Assembly: GCA_020073615.1 (NCBI GenBank)
Contig: JAIQEX010000011.1
Coordinates: 16,608-80,607, forward strand
Source of the DNA: Terriglobia bacterium
GTDB lineage: Bacteria; Acidobacteriota; Terriglobia; Bryobacterales; Bryobacteraceae
Reading direction: 5' to 3'
DNA: 64,000 nucleotides
A program made the position numbers and the translations under genes. Shown one piece after another: positions 1 to 8,915 of this stretch. Positions within the stretch are counted from its first letter, which is position 1. Each line of letters starts with the position of its first letter. Below the pieces are notes generated by a model, which was not told the DNA's origin, made no database searches, and saw only the letters and a program-made list of their open reading frames with translations.

Positions 1-1029
1 GTCGCCATTGGTCAGCGCCAGGAACAACTCTTCGGAATACTCCGGCGGATCGGCCGGGCCCCCGCCGAGGGCGATCCCCGCGGCCTTCCTCAGGGCATGC
101 CGCGCCGCCGGGCTTCGGCCGGCGAGCAAGCGCAAACGGTCGAGCGCCTGGCTCCACAACCTGCGGAACAGGCGCGGGTCCGCTACCGCCCGCGCCAGAA
201 ACCGGAGATGGTTGGTTTCCAGAATCTGCTCGAGCTGCGGCTCGGTGAAGTATCGCGAGGTGGTGGCCCGGTGCCGGTGCTCCACCACCGCGCCGGCTAC
301 ATACACGGTGGGCCAGCCGCGCTGCCACGCGCGATAGCCTAAATCGAGGTCCTCTACATACGCCGGCGCGTAAGCCTCGTCCACCGCGCCCAGAGCGCGC
401 AGCCGGGCGGCGTCGTATAGCGAACAGCCGCCGCTGCCGTAGAGCACATAACTGCCGTCTTCGCCGGGAAACGGCTCGTCGCAGCGAATGGGGAAATCCT
501 CGGGGGAAGTCTGCGCCATCACCGCCTTGCCCGTCTCCTGGCGGCGTACCCCTTCCGGAAAACGGATCTGCGCGGTGGCGCAGAAAAGATCGGGCACGCG
601 CGCGAAGGGGCGTTCGAGCTCGCGAAAGAAGCCGGGCGCGATCGCCATATCGTTATTCAGTAGGCAGATGTGGCAGAACCGGGCGCGCGCGATTCCGCGG
701 TTCACCGCGCGGGCGAAGGACAGCGGCTCGGGCGAGAGTTCCACCAGCGCTTGCGGCCAGGCGCCGCGCAGCCACTCCGCGGTGCCGTCCTCCGAGCCGT
801 TGTCCACGATGACGATCTCCGCGGCGAGCGGCTCCAGCTCGGCGGCAATCGCCGGCAGTTGCGCGGCGAGCAGGTGTCTACCATTGCGGGAGGGAATCAC
901 CACGGAGACCCCTTTTTCCGCCGCGCGCGCGGGCCATGGCCGGGCGCGCCACCGTCTCCGGCGCAGCTTCCCGGCAACTCGCGCCGCCCCGTGCCACCAG
1001 GCGATCTGGATTTCCCGCCGCAAGGTCAC
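1..1029 (-). CDS. Family 2 glycosyltransferase (partial, cut by left edge)
   Basis: On the minus strand the frame is open from a GTG at 1029 to the window edge (at least 343 codons). It reads as a GT-A fold glycosyltransferase of family 2, close in layout to rhamnosyltransferases. VVIPSRN opens the nucleotide-binding fold near residue 43, VDNGS follows near residue 75, a DXD-like NND lies near residue 124, and an acceptor-side YVEDLDLGYRAW lies near residue 227. Such enzymes move a sugar from a nucleotide-sugar donor to a surface glycan or lipid at the inner face of the membrane. The GTG overlaps the stop of the preceding gene by four bases (GTGA), so the two are translationally coupled. The C-terminus lies outside the window. 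The family is clear; the substrate cannot be told. Confidence 0.8.
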   Translation of the reverse strand, partial: MTLRREIQIAWWHGAARVAGKLRRRRWRARPWPARAAEKGVSVVIPSRNGRHLLAAQLPAIAAELEPLAAEIVIVDNGSEDGTAEWLRGAWPQALVELSPEPLSFARAVNRGIARARFCHICLLNNDMAIAPGFFRELERPFARVPDLFCATAQIRFPEGVRRQETGKAVMAQTSPEDFPIRCDEPFPGEDGSYVLYGSGGCSLYDAARLRALGAVDEAYAPAYVEDLDLGYRAWQRGWPTVYVAGAVVEHRHRATTSRYFTEPQLEQILETNHLRFLARAVADPRLFRRLWSQALDRLRLLAGRSPAARHALRKAAGIALGGGPADPPEYSEELFLALTNGD

Positions 1030-2096
1030 ATCGGAAAACCCGGCCGGGCAGGCGCCGGGCCGCCGCGGCACTCATCCCAGAGCGCCAGCGCTTCGATGGC
1101 GAAGGCCGTGGACACCGGGCTGAGGAAGGGCGCGAGGGCGCCGCCTTTGCGTCCGAAGTAGAAGCCGCCGGCGGTTCGGGTGTCGCCGCCTGCGGCCTGG
1201 AACCCGGCCAGCTTTTCGGCCTCGTCCCCCGCGGCGGCCCGGTCGAGCGGCGCCACGCCGGCCCCGTCCGCGTAAATCCGCATACGCAGCAACTGCGCGT
1301 AGACATCGGAGCGCGCGAAATCCGGAGCGATCTCGTGGAGGTAATGGGCCGTGTGGCGGATGCCCTCGCACAGGGCCGCGGCGCACCGCTTGTCGGCCGC
1401 GCGCGGAAGCAGTCCCTCCAGGAAATAGAGGAAGGCATGCAGGCGGTCCATGACCATGTGCCGGTCCGGATGGCCGGGCAGAAAATCGCCCCAGGTACGC
1501 AGCGAGCTCTCCAAAAGGCGTTCGTATGGTTCGCGGAAGGAACTATCGCCGGTGGCGTCCGCCAGTTCCCACCATCCCAGCGCGGCCTTCAACTGGTAGC
1601 AGCCTGCGGAGCGCGACCAGCGCTGCGGGTCCCGTTCCAGCGGCCGCTTGCCGGGAAGCGCGAGGATGGGGTGAAAGCTGCCGTCGGGGGCCGCGAAGTC
1701 GCATGCCATCGAGCGGCCGAGCGCGGTCGCCACCCCGAGCAGTTCCTCGCAGCCCGTGGCGCGCCACGCGGCCAGCAAGCCGCGAACCACGATGCCGCAA
1801 TCGAAAAAGTAGATGAATTCCGGCGGCGCCACTTCAAACGGCATGGCGCGCGCCGCCGGATCCCAGGCGGCGTCCACCAGAAAACGGGCCGCGGCGGCCG
1901 CGCGGTCGAGGTACCGCCGTTCGCCGGTGGCCGCATGCAGGTAGACCAGGGCGCTGGCGGCATAGGCCGTGATCTCGGTCGAAACGGCATGGTTGCGGCC
2001 CAGGTCGGCGCGGTAATAGCGGGCCACGCCGCCCGTCGGTTCTTGGATACCGGAGCGCAGAAACCACTCGCCGGCGTGGGAAAGCTGCGGGAGCAA
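1026..2096 (-). CDS. Alpha-helical barrel (six-hairpin-like) protein, function unknown
   Basis: A 356-residue soluble protein with no signal peptide. Repeating helical hairpins carry aromatic motifs such as EFIYFFDCGIVVRGLL and RSAGCYQLKAALGWWELA. This resembles the (alpha/alpha)6 toroid of N-acylglucosamine 2-epimerases and six-hairpin glycosidases. No catalytic residues could be assigned with confidence. The best start is a TTG at 2096: an in-frame TAA lies four codons upstream. It is coupled to the glycosyltransferase downstream through a four-base overlap, so a role in glycan or polysaccharide metabolism is likely by context. An epimerase or lyase function is possible but not shown. Confidence 0.6.
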   Translation of the reverse strand: MLPQLSHAGEWFLRSGIQEPTGGVARYYRADLGRNHAVSTEITAYAASALVYLHAATGERRYLDRAAAAARFLVDAAWDPAARAMPFEVAPPEFIYFFDCGIVVRGLLAAWRATGCEELLGVATALGRSMACDFAAPDGSFHPILALPGKRPLERDPQRWSRSAGCYQLKAALGWWELADATGDSSFREPYERLLESSLRTWGDFLPGHPDRHMVMDRLHAFLYFLEGLLPRAADKRCAAALCEGIRHTAHYLHEIAPDFARSDVYAQLLRMRIYADGAGVAPLDRAAAGDEAEKLAGFQAAGGDTRTAGGFYFGRKGGALAPFLSPVSTAFAIEALALWDECRGGPAPARPGFPM

Positions 2097-2126
2097 TCCG
2101 CTAGTTTAGCAGAGAAGCCCGGCGGC

Positions 2127-3329
2127 TCACCCCAGCAGCCAGACGCCCGCCGCCATGGTCGCTACCGTCAGCGGCACGCCCGCTTTGGCGTACTCCCAAA
2201 ACGTTATCTTCACTTCGCGCCGCGCCCGCTCCACCACGATCAGGTTAGCCACCGACCCCAACACCGTGAGGTTGCCTGCCAGGGTCGAGGACATGGCCAG
2301 CGCCAGCCAGGCGTGCGTGGCGTCCGGCAGGCGCGCGATGAACCCTTTGAACACCAGGACGGCCGGCACGTTGCTCACCAGGTTGGAAAGTAAAGCGGCG
2401 AAAATACTCAAGGGCCCCGTGCGGTCCAGGTGGTAGCGCGACGCCGCGGCGAACAGGCGGGCCGGCAAGTCCGTCTTCTCCACGCCGGCGACTACGATGA
2501 ACAGCCCGATGAACAGCACCAGCAGGCTCCAATCGATTTCCCGGTACACTCTTTCCGGTTTCACCCGCCGCGTCAACAGCAGCAGCGCGCCGGCCACCAC
2601 CGCCACCTTCGCCACCGGCCAGCCGGCGAAGAAGAACACGATCATGGCCGCCGCCACCGCCAGCGACTTCACCATCAGCGCGCGGTGCACGCGCACCGCG
2701 TGGTGTGCGACGCGCAGTTCATTCTCCAGGCGGAATTCAGCGCGATAAACCAGCGCGATAACCGCGACGGTCAATAACAGGCCCACGGCGGCCACCGGCG
2801 CCAGTGCCCCGGCGAACGCCCGGTAGGGGATGTGCGAGAAGCTGCCGATCATCATGTTCTGCGGGTTGCCGGTGATGGTGGCGACGCTGCCGATATTGGA
2901 CGACATGGCCACCGCCAGCAGGTACGGAACCGGATTGCGGCGCAATCTTCCGGTGATCTCGACCACCAGCGGCGTCAACACCAGGCACATCGTGTCGTTT
3001 ACAAAAAAGGCGGAGAAAACGCCCGAGACCACCACGATGCCGCACAGCAGGACCAGCGGGCGCCGCGCATGTTCCACCACCCAGGCGCTGGCCAGCGTAA
3101 AGAACCCGGAGAGCCGCAGGTTGGCCACGACGATCATCATGCCGAACAGCAGCATGATGGTGTCGTAATTGATGGCGGCATACGCCTCCTCCACGGTCAG
3201 AATGTTGGCCGCGAGCATCAGGCTGGCGCCGATAATGGCCGCGCCGGTGCGGTCCACGCGAAAGCCGGGCAGGCGGCCGATGGCCAGCACCAGGTAAGTG
3301 GCGGCGAAGATCAGGTACGCCGTCAACAC
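2127..3329 (-). CDS. SLC13/ArsB-NhaD family ion transporter
   Basis: A 400-residue polytopic inner-membrane protein with about ten hydrophobic segments spread over the whole length. The conserved stretches FFVNDTMCLVLTPLV (about residues 107-121) and SNIGSVATITGNPQN (about 143-157) are the two signature re-entrant loop regions of the ion transporter superfamily that includes ArsB, NhaD and CitM. These carry anions (citrate, arsenite, sulfate, dicarboxylates) or sodium ions. The substrate cannot be set from sequence, and no ars genes are nearby. The start is a GTG at 3329 preceded by GGAGG. The neighbouring sugar genes on the same strand begin after a 30-base gap and look unrelated in function. 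Confidence 0.8.
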   Translation of the reverse strand: MLTAYLIFAATYLVLAIGRLPGFRVDRTGAAIIGASLMLAANILTVEEAYAAINYDTIMLLFGMMIVVANLRLSGFFTLASAWVVEHARRPLVLLCGIVVVSGVFSAFFVNDTMCLVLTPLVVEITGRLRRNPVPYLLAVAMSSNIGSVATITGNPQNMMIGSFSHIPYRAFAGALAPVAAVGLLLTVAVIALVYRAEFRLENELRVAHHAVRVHRALMVKSLAVAAAMIVFFFAGWPVAKVAVVAGALLLLTRRVKPERVYREIDWSLLVLFIGLFIVVAGVEKTDLPARLFAAASRYHLDRTGPLSIFAALLSNLVSNVPAVLVFKGFIARLPDATHAWLALAMSSTLAGNLTVLGSVANLIVVERARREVKITFWEYAKAGVPLTVATMAAGVWLLG

Positions 3330-3430
3330 GCGCGCCTCCGCCCCATTCTCGCATCGTTGCGGCGTGCTGCTGTCCGGACTACGCGGCGGGAAGGGCCTGA
3401 TATGATCTATGGACCAGATGGGAGGCGAGT

Positions 3431-3868
3431 GTGGGCATAGGCATACCTCAGAAAAAAGAGGAAAAGTTCAAGTGGGCCCTCGGCTCCGCGGCCGCGCTGC
3501 TAATCGTCGTTCTCGTTCTCCTGGTGAAATGGTGGGACGACCTCGCGGCGCTCTCGGCGGTTTTCGGAGCCGCACTCGGTTGGGCGGCAGGCACACTCAG
3601 CTCGCCCTACGGGAAGAAAGAGCAGCACCAGTTTGGATCCTTTGGCAAGGTCGTTTCCGCTTTCGCGACCGGGTTCCTGTTGAGCAAAATCGACCGCGTT
3701 TTCGATCTGGCCATCTCCGAAAAATATCAACCGCTGCTCTTTGACGAAAGGTTTATCAGAAGACTGCTGGTGGGCGCGACCTGCTTCCTGATTGCGATGA
3801 TGGTGGTGTTCATCGCGCGACAGTATTACCCCATAGAGGTGCCGGACTCGACCGCGAAGCGGGACTGA
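3431..3868 (+). CDS. Small membrane protein, unknown function
   Basis: A 145-residue protein with three likely membrane segments: about residues 16-33 (ALGSAAALLIVVLVLLVK), about 39-55, and about 115-131 (LLVGATCFLIAMMVVFIA). No family was recognised. The start is a GTG at 3431, chosen because GGGAGGCG lies just upstream and a TATGAT hexamer lies at 3401-3406. Its stop overlaps the ATG of the next gene (GATGA at 3866-3870), so it is cotranscribed and translationally coupled with the GT28-like glycosyltransferase. A membrane-anchoring or accessory role for that enzyme is a guess from context only. Confidence 0.7.
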   Translation: MGIGIPQKKEEKFKWALGSAAALLIVVLVLLVKWWDDLAALSAVFGAALGWAAGTLSSPYGKKEQHQFGSFGKVVSAFATGFLLSKIDRVFDLAISEKYQPLLFDERFIRRLLVGATCFLIAMMVVFIARQYYPIEVPDSTAKRD

Positions 3869-4989
3869 TGAAGAAGCTCGACTTCATCTTTTTCGACGCC
3901 GGCGGCGGGCACCGCTCCGCGGCCAACGCGCTGCGGCAGGTGATGGCCGAGCAGGGGCGGCCCTTTGAAATCCGCATGGTGAATCTCCAGGAGCTGCTCG
4001 ATGCGCTGGACATCTTCCGTAAACTCACCGGGCTGCGGCTGCAGGACGTTTACAACCTCATGCTCAAGAAGGGCTGGACGCTCGGCTCGCCGCAGCTCAT
4101 GGCGGCGATGCACGCGGTCATCCGCCTGTTCCATGCGCAGCAGGTGCGCGCGCTCGCCGGGTTCTGGCGCCAGAGCCGGCCCGACCTGGTGGTGTCGCTG
4201 GTGCCCAACTTCAACCGCGCCTTGGGCGAGAGCCTGCGGAGCGCGCTCCCCGGCGTGCCGCTGGTCACCATCCTGACCGACCTCGCCGATTATCCGCCAC
4301 ACTTCTGGATCGAACGGCAGGAGCAGCATTTCATCTGCGGCTCGGACCGGGCAGTGGAGCAGGCGCTCGCCATGGGCCACGCGGAATCGCGCGTGCACCG
4401 CGTATCGGGCATGATCCTGAATCCGCGGTTCTACGGGATCGAGCCGCTCCGGCCCGATGAGCGCAACCAGGCGCGCGCGAGTCTCGGGTTCGACCCCGCG
4501 CTGCCGGTGGGGCTAGTGCTGTTCGGCGGGGAAGGCTCGATGACGATGTTCAAGATCGCCGCTAGCCTCGCGGGCCGCCAGCTCCTGATCGTCTGCGGGC
4601 ACAACGATAAGCTGCGCGCCGCGTTGCAGGCCCGGCCGCACGCCGCGCCGCTGTTTGTGGAGGGCTTCACCAGGGAGGTGCCGCGTTACATGCAGCTCGC
4701 CGACTATTTCATCGGCAAGCCGGGTCCGGGCAGCATCAGCGAAGCCGTGGCCATGCGGCTGCCGCTGATCGTGGAGTGCAATGCCTGGACGCTTCCCCAG
4801 GAGCGCTACAACGCCGCGTGGGTCCGCGAACAGGGCGTGGGCATCGTGCTGCCGAATTTCCGCGCCATCGCGCGGGCCGTGGACGAACTGCTCGAGCCGG
4901 CCGCGTATGCGCGGTTTCGCGCCGCCACGGAACGGAATCACAACCGCGCTGTCTTTGAGATCCCGGACATCCTGGAAAAGCTGGCTTGA
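3868..4989 (+). CDS. GT28/MGDG-synthase-like glycosyltransferase
   Basis: A 373-residue GT-B fold enzyme. The N-terminus has FFDAGGGHRSAANAL (residues 8-22), the 'GGGH' acceptor-side signature shared by MurG, monogalactosyldiacylglycerol synthase and processive diacylglycerol glucosyltransferase. The C-terminal half carries the nucleotide-sugar binding region, with VLFGGEGSM near residue 212 and GKPGPGSISEAVAMRLP near residue 280. The family transfers a hexose or GlcNAc from a UDP donor to a lipid acceptor at the membrane. It is not MurG in a dcw cluster: no cell-wall genes are nearby. A glycolipid product is the best inference. The start overlaps the stop of the small membrane protein upstream. 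Confidence 0.8.
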   Translation: MKKLDFIFFDAGGGHRSAANALRQVMAEQGRPFEIRMVNLQELLDALDIFRKLTGLRLQDVYNLMLKKGWTLGSPQLMAAMHAVIRLFHAQQVRALAGFWRQSRPDLVVSLVPNFNRALGESLRSALPGVPLVTILTDLADYPPHFWIERQEQHFICGSDRAVEQALAMGHAESRVHRVSGMILNPRFYGIEPLRPDERNQARASLGFDPALPVGLVLFGGEGSMTMFKIAASLAGRQLLIVCGHNDKLRAALQARPHAAPLFVEGFTREVPRYMQLADYFIGKPGPGSISEAVAMRLPLIVECNAWTLPQERYNAAWVREQGVGIVLPNFRAIARAVDELLEPAAYARFRAATERNHNRAVFEIPDILEKLA

Positions 4990-5029
4990 GCCGGCGGGAC
5001 GTTCCGGTATGAGCCGCCGCCATTTCCAT

Positions 5030-5035
5030 TAGAAT
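5030..5035 (+). promoter_or_regulatory. -10 element (TAGAAT) for ROK kinase
   Basis: TAGAAT ends seven bases before the ATG at 5042, so transcription should begin at or next to the start codon. No ribosome binding site is visible between them. This fits a leaderless transcript. Confidence 0.55.
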
Positions 5036-5041
5036 GTGCCC

Positions 5042-5986
5042 ATGGTGTTATTAGGCATCGATATCGGCGGGGCCCAGATCAAGGCGGGGATGGTGGACGA
5101 AAAGGGGGCGATCCTGGCCTCGCGCACCATCGAGACGCCAGGCGACCTGGACAGCTTTCTGCCCGCGCTGCACGACGCGATCCGCTGGCTGCTGGAGGCC
5201 ACGGCGCTGCCCGCCGGGGTGGGCGTGGGCTGCAAGGGCCTGATCAACCCGGACAGCACGCAGGTGGAGATTCTGCCGGGGGTGCTGCATTACCTGGAGG
5301 GGCTGCGGCTCAGCGACCTGATCGGGCTGCCCCTGGACGTGCCGGTTTTCGCCGACAACGACGCGCGCGTGGCCATGGCCGGCGAGATGGTATGGGGCGC
5401 CGCGCGCGGCCACTCCGATGTCGTGATGCTGACGCTGGGCATGGGCGTGGGCGGCGCGGTCATCGCCAACGGGCATCTGCTGCGCGGCCATAGCGGCATG
5501 GCCGGCCACCTGGGCCATGTGACCATCGATGCCGACGGGCCGCTGTGCGCCTGCGGCAATCGCGGATGCCTGGCCACGGCTTTCTCGGCGCGCGCCATCG
5601 AAGGCGAGGCCTGGTCCGCCGTGCATCGCGGCTGCGCCTCCACGCTCACGCGGCTCTTCCGGGAACAGCCCCAGCTCGCCACCTGCCGCACGGTGTTTCA
5701 GGCGGCCAGCGAAGGCGACGAGCTTTCGCACGCCATCGTCTCCAAGGCCATTCATAAACTGGCCGCCGCCATCGCCGGCCTCCTGCACGTGTTCGATCCC
5801 GAGATCGTGATCCTGGGAGGCCACGTGGCCGATGCCGGCGCAGATCTGCTGCTTCCCCTGCAAGAGGAGGTCTGGAATCGCTCGCGTGGATTGCTGGGCC
5901 GCGAAGTGCCGCTGGTGGAGCAGCAGGTCGCGGACAAATCCGGTATTGTGGGGGCGGCCGGCCTGGTGATGGCCCCGCGCGAGTAG
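5042..5986 (+). CDS. ROK family sugar kinase (glucokinase-like)
   Basis: A 314-residue cytoplasmic kinase that phosphorylates a hexose with ATP. The phosphate-binding loop GIDIGGAQIKAGMVD is at the N-terminus. The second domain has the ROK signature GHSGMAGHLGHVTID, and a zinc-binding cluster CACGNRGC follows near residue 180. The length is normal for ROK proteins. The glutamate that often follows the cluster is an alanine here (GCLATA). The ATG at 5042 was chosen over a GTG two codons upstream, because the GTG abuts the -10 hexamer and would lie before the expected transcription start. Glucose is the likely substrate, but N-acetylmannosamine or fructose cannot be excluded. Confidence 0.85.
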   Translation: MVLLGIDIGGAQIKAGMVDEKGAILASRTIETPGDLDSFLPALHDAIRWLLEATALPAGVGVGCKGLINPDSTQVEILPGVLHYLEGLRLSDLIGLPLDVPVFADNDARVAMAGEMVWGAARGHSDVVMLTLGMGVGGAVIANGHLLRGHSGMAGHLGHVTIDADGPLCACGNRGCLATAFSARAIEGEAWSAVHRGCASTLTRLFREQPQLATCRTVFQAASEGDELSHAIVSKAIHKLAAAIAGLLHVFDPEIVILGGHVADAGADLLLPLQEEVWNRSRGLLGREVPLVEQQVADKSGIVGAAGLVMAPRE

Positions 5987-6016
5987 GGCGGCGCGGGGCG
6001 GGCAGGCAGCGTTCAA

Positions 6017-7912
6017 CTACGGCTCGCTCCACAGGAGTAATGCCGCGGCAAACTCGGCGCTGCACCAGGAGAGCGGCGACGCCGGGCTGCAATCGCTTTC
6101 GTCCAGGTGGATGCGTTCGGGCATCAAGCCATATACGTTCGTATTGCGGAGCATCCAGTCGATAAAGTCCTTCGCGGCGGACTTACTTCCATAGAGACAT
6201 TCGTATTGCGCGGCAGCGGCGGTGGTAAAGAAAAAGACGTCATGTCCGTAGGCTGCCAGGCCGGGGTCGGGCGTGTCAAAATACTGCATGCCGCCCCCCA
6301 CCTTCACGGTGTTCTTCGCATAGAAGAGATTCGACTGTCCCATGGCGGGATGATTCGGATAACCCCAAATGACGCCGACGTTGGCCGTGGTATCCCAGAG
6401 ATACACTTTCTCGCCGGACTGGCCGGCCAGGCTCTCGCCGTGCTCGCCCTTTTTCCCGGTGAAGCGTACATCGGCGTAAGTATTCTGCCGCTCATCGAAC
6501 ATCTGGGGCAGCGCCGCGGAAATCCGCTGTGCCGCTTCGGCATATGCCTTGCTCTTCTCCTGGTTGCCGAACTCACGCGCCATTTGGGCGGCGGCTTGTA
6601 GAGCGGCGGCGCAGATCATGTTGGTTGCGGGCAGATACCCGGTCCATTCGACGATGCCACCTTCGTACAGTAGACCGTTGGGACTGATGTGACTGACCAG
6701 AAAGTCGGCCAATTCAAAGATGAGCTTCTGGTCTGCCAGCCAGACACCTGTCTTGAGGTGATACTGATTGAGTAAGTAGAGGTAATATCCGTTCGCATCC
6801 CACTCCGGCTCGTCGAAGCGCGCTCCGCTTCCGGCATCCACGGCCTGCGCATGTGCGTCATAGCGGGCGTACCACTCGCCAGGCGTCTTCATGGGAATCC
6901 GGTGATTGCCCCAGAACTCGATGACCTGCCTGGCCTCCCCGGTGTGGCCGGTCAGCAGCAGGACGCGCGCGCACATCATGGCATCGCGCGGGTAGAGTTG
7001 CGGCATGTTGTTGGTAACGAATTGTCCGGTAATGTCCGCCGGGATCTGCCCGTTGAGATTGGCCGACTTCACCGTATACAGGTTTCGCCGGTACGCTTCG
7101 AGATACCGAGCTTCGCGATCGCCGGCGCTCTTGAAGAGCGGCTGCCTGCCCGCGTTCATCCAGGAGTCCCAATAGCGCTTCGCCCCGGCCGCCAGGTCTT
7201 TCTCCCGCAGGCCGCGAAGTTTTGAGCGGGCTTCGGCGGGGGACGATGCGGGGACCAGCAGCACCTCCCGGCGAGCCGTGCCGCCGCCCAGGCTTCCGGT
7301 CACCAAGACGGACGATCCGTTCACGGCGGCCTTGTCCCGCGCAGATACGGGCGCGATCGCCAACACGGCCCCATTCGACCAGACCGCGAGCGCGACGTTG
7401 CCCTCCTGCTGAAGCGAAGTCAGAGTGACGGTGCGGTCCGTTTGAATCTCCTTTCTCATGAGAGCCTCAAACTTGTAAGTGGCCCCGCCGCCCGCCCCAT
7501 GAGCAGCTACCGAGAGTACGACTGCGTCATTGGGGTGGACGAAACACAAGACCGACCGGGAAGAGCCGTGGGCGAGATGCGTCTCAGTCCTGGTGGTGAA
7601 GAAATTCTCCATTCCGGCGTTGTCCGGGCCGGCCGGATCGAGCGTCTTGCCGTTGCGGTCCAGTAAGTCAAAGGACGTGGAAGCAACATAGTCGGCCGCA
7701 TAGTCCGTGAAATAGAAGTGCTGTATCCCTTTGGCGTGGGTCAAGGCGGAGATACGGCTGTCATCCGAGTAAACGGCGGTGAGATGACCGTTGCCGAGTA
7801 TGGCGTATCCCTTCCAGGGACGCTTCGGATCGAGCGGCTGCGCCTGGCAGAAGGCGCGGGACGGAAAGGCCAGCAGGATTATCAGGCCGTATATAGTACG
7901 TACTGTCCACAT
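6017..7912 (-). CDS. Exported six-hairpin glycosidase-like protein
   Basis: A 631-residue protein with a signal peptide (MWTVRTIYGLIILLAFPSRA, cleaved near FCQA). After a beta-rich N-terminal half comes an alpha-toroid domain with YPRDAMMCARVLLLTGHTGEA and EPEWDANGYYLYLLNQY, the type of motif seen in GH15 and related glycoside hydrolases. It probably acts outside the cytoplasm on an oligosaccharide. The start is the ATG at 7912, not the longer upstream reading frame: the signal peptide begins exactly there, and a TACAAT hexamer (7919-7924, minus strand) ends seven bases before it. It is divergent from the dienelactone hydrolase gene. The exact glycosidase class is uncertain. Confidence 0.7.
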   Translation of the reverse strand: MWTVRTIYGLIILLAFPSRAFCQAQPLDPKRPWKGYAILGNGHLTAVYSDDSRISALTHAKGIQHFYFTDYAADYVASTSFDLLDRNGKTLDPAGPDNAGMENFFTTRTETHLAHGSSRSVLCFVHPNDAVVLSVAAHGAGGGATYKFEALMRKEIQTDRTVTLTSLQQEGNVALAVWSNGAVLAIAPVSARDKAAVNGSSVLVTGSLGGGTARREVLLVPASSPAEARSKLRGLREKDLAAGAKRYWDSWMNAGRQPLFKSAGDREARYLEAYRRNLYTVKSANLNGQIPADITGQFVTNNMPQLYPRDAMMCARVLLLTGHTGEARQVIEFWGNHRIPMKTPGEWYARYDAHAQAVDAGSGARFDEPEWDANGYYLYLLNQYHLKTGVWLADQKLIFELADFLVSHISPNGLLYEGGIVEWTGYLPATNMICAAALQAAAQMAREFGNQEKSKAYAEAAQRISAALPQMFDERQNTYADVRFTGKKGEHGESLAGQSGEKVYLWDTTANVGVIWGYPNHPAMGQSNLFYAKNTVKVGGGMQYFDTPDPGLAAYGHDVFFFTTAAAAQYECLYGSKSAAKDFIDWMLRNTNVYGLMPERIHLDESDCSPASPLSWCSAEFAAALLLWSEP

Positions 7913-7918
7913 GCGAGG

Positions 7919-7924
7919 ATTGTA
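7919..7924 (-). promoter_or_regulatory. -10 element (TACAAT) for glycosidase-like gene
   Basis: On the minus strand TACAAT ends seven bases before the ATG at 7912, giving a predicted leaderless start. It shares an 80-base divergent intergenic region with the TATAAT at 7981. Confidence 0.5.
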
Positions 7925-7980
7925 ACCTGCCTTGGCGAGCGGTGGCGGCGACGGCGGCGCCTGGCCGCCGGGCGGGCATA

Positions 7981-7986
7981 TATAAT
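7981..7986 (+). promoter_or_regulatory. -10 element (TATAAT) for dienelactone hydrolase
   Basis: A perfect TATAAT ends seven bases before the ATG at 7993. There is no Shine-Dalgarno sequence between them, which is consistent with leaderless transcription. Confidence 0.6.
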
Positions 7987-7992
7987 TAGCCC

Positions 7993-8781
7993 ATGAGAAT
8001 TGCACTGCTCGTTTGCTGTCTGGCAACGGCCGCATCCGCACAGGATTGGGCCAAGCAGAAGCTGGAGAAGTCTCCGCACCATGGGGAATGGGTGCAAGTG
8101 AAGCACGACGGGCGCACGGTGGAGGCGTTCGTGGTTTATCCGGAATCGAAGAGCAAGACCCCGGCGGTGGTGGTGATCCACGAGAACATGGGGCTCACGG
8201 ACTGGGTGCGCGATCTGGCCGACCAGGTGGCGGAGGCGGGCTACATCGCGATTGCGCCCGACCTGCTCTCGGGCGCCGGCCCGAATGGGGGCAAGACGAG
8301 CGATTTCGCGGGCATGGACGAAGCGCGCGCGGCCATCGGCAAACTGCCGCCCGAGCAGGTGACGGCCGACCTGAACGCGGTGGCGGATTATGCCAGGAAA
8401 CTGCCCGCGGCGAATGGCAAACTGGCGGTGGTGGGCTTCTGCTGGGGCGGCAGCAACAGCTTCCGGTTTGCGACCAACCGGCCGGATCTTTCCGCGGCGT
8501 TCGTGTTCTACGGAACGGCGCCCGATTCGGCCGATGCCCTGGCGCGCATCAAGGCGCCGGTCTATGGATTTTACGGCGGCAGCGACGCGCGCGTGGACGC
8601 CACCATCCCCAAGACCGGGGAGATGATGAAAGCCGCGGGCAAGAGCTACCAGCCGGTGACCTATGAAGGAGCGGGTCACGGCTTCATGCGGGCCGGGGAG
8701 GACCCTGCCGGAACCGAGCCAAACAAACGCGCGCGGACCGAAGCCTGGGCCCGGATGACGGAGTTGCTGAAGAAGATGTGA
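7993..8781 (+). CDS. Exported dienelactone hydrolase family protein
   Basis: A 262-residue alpha/beta hydrolase with a signal peptide (MRIALLVCCLATAASA). The catalytic triad of the dienelactone hydrolase family can be placed: a cysteine nucleophile in GFCWGG (near residue 149), aspartate in GSDARVD (near 195) and histidine in GAGHGF (near 227). These enzymes open lactones or cleave esters. The export signal argues against a classic chlorocatechol pathway role and for a general periplasmic hydrolase. The gene ends convergently with the STAS gene, with a large inverted repeat in between. Confidence 0.85.
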   Translation: MRIALLVCCLATAASAQDWAKQKLEKSPHHGEWVQVKHDGRTVEAFVVYPESKSKTPAVVVIHENMGLTDWVRDLADQVAEAGYIAIAPDLLSGAGPNGGKTSDFAGMDEARAAIGKLPPEQVTADLNAVADYARKLPAANGKLAVVGFCWGGSNSFRFATNRPDLSAAFVFYGTAPDSADALARIKAPVYGFYGGSDARVDATIPKTGEMMKAAGKSYQPVTYEGAGHGFMRAGEDPAGTEPNKRARTEAWARMTELLKKM

Positions 8782-8790
8782 GCGGGAAAC

Positions 8791-8910
8791 AGGGGCTGGG
8801 GGCCAGGGGCCAGGGAAAGGCTGGCTCGCTTCGCTCGCAGCGTTCTGGATAAGACGCGAGCGAAGCGAGCCTGCCTTTCCCCGGCCCCCGGCCCCCGGCC
8901 CCCAGCCCCT
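8791..8910. repeat. Large imperfect inverted repeat between convergent genes
   Basis: The left arm (about 8791-8838) and right arm (about 8856-8910) are inverted copies. The inner part GCTCGCTTCGCTCGC pairs with GCGAGCGAAGCGAGC, and the outer parts are long G-rich and C-rich tracts (GGGGCTGGGGGCC against GGCCCCCAGCCCC). The hairpin fills the whole gap between the hydrolase stop and the STAS stop, so it could serve as a bidirectional transcription terminator. It may also be a small non-autonomous repeat family. Confidence 0.7.
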
Positions 8911-8915
8911 CTCCT

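Noticed and set aside
488..2393. Plus-strand frames over the glycosyltransferase and barrel genes
   Set aside because: Both genes read cleanly on the minus strand with recognisable motifs or coupled starts. The plus frames are low-complexity shadows.
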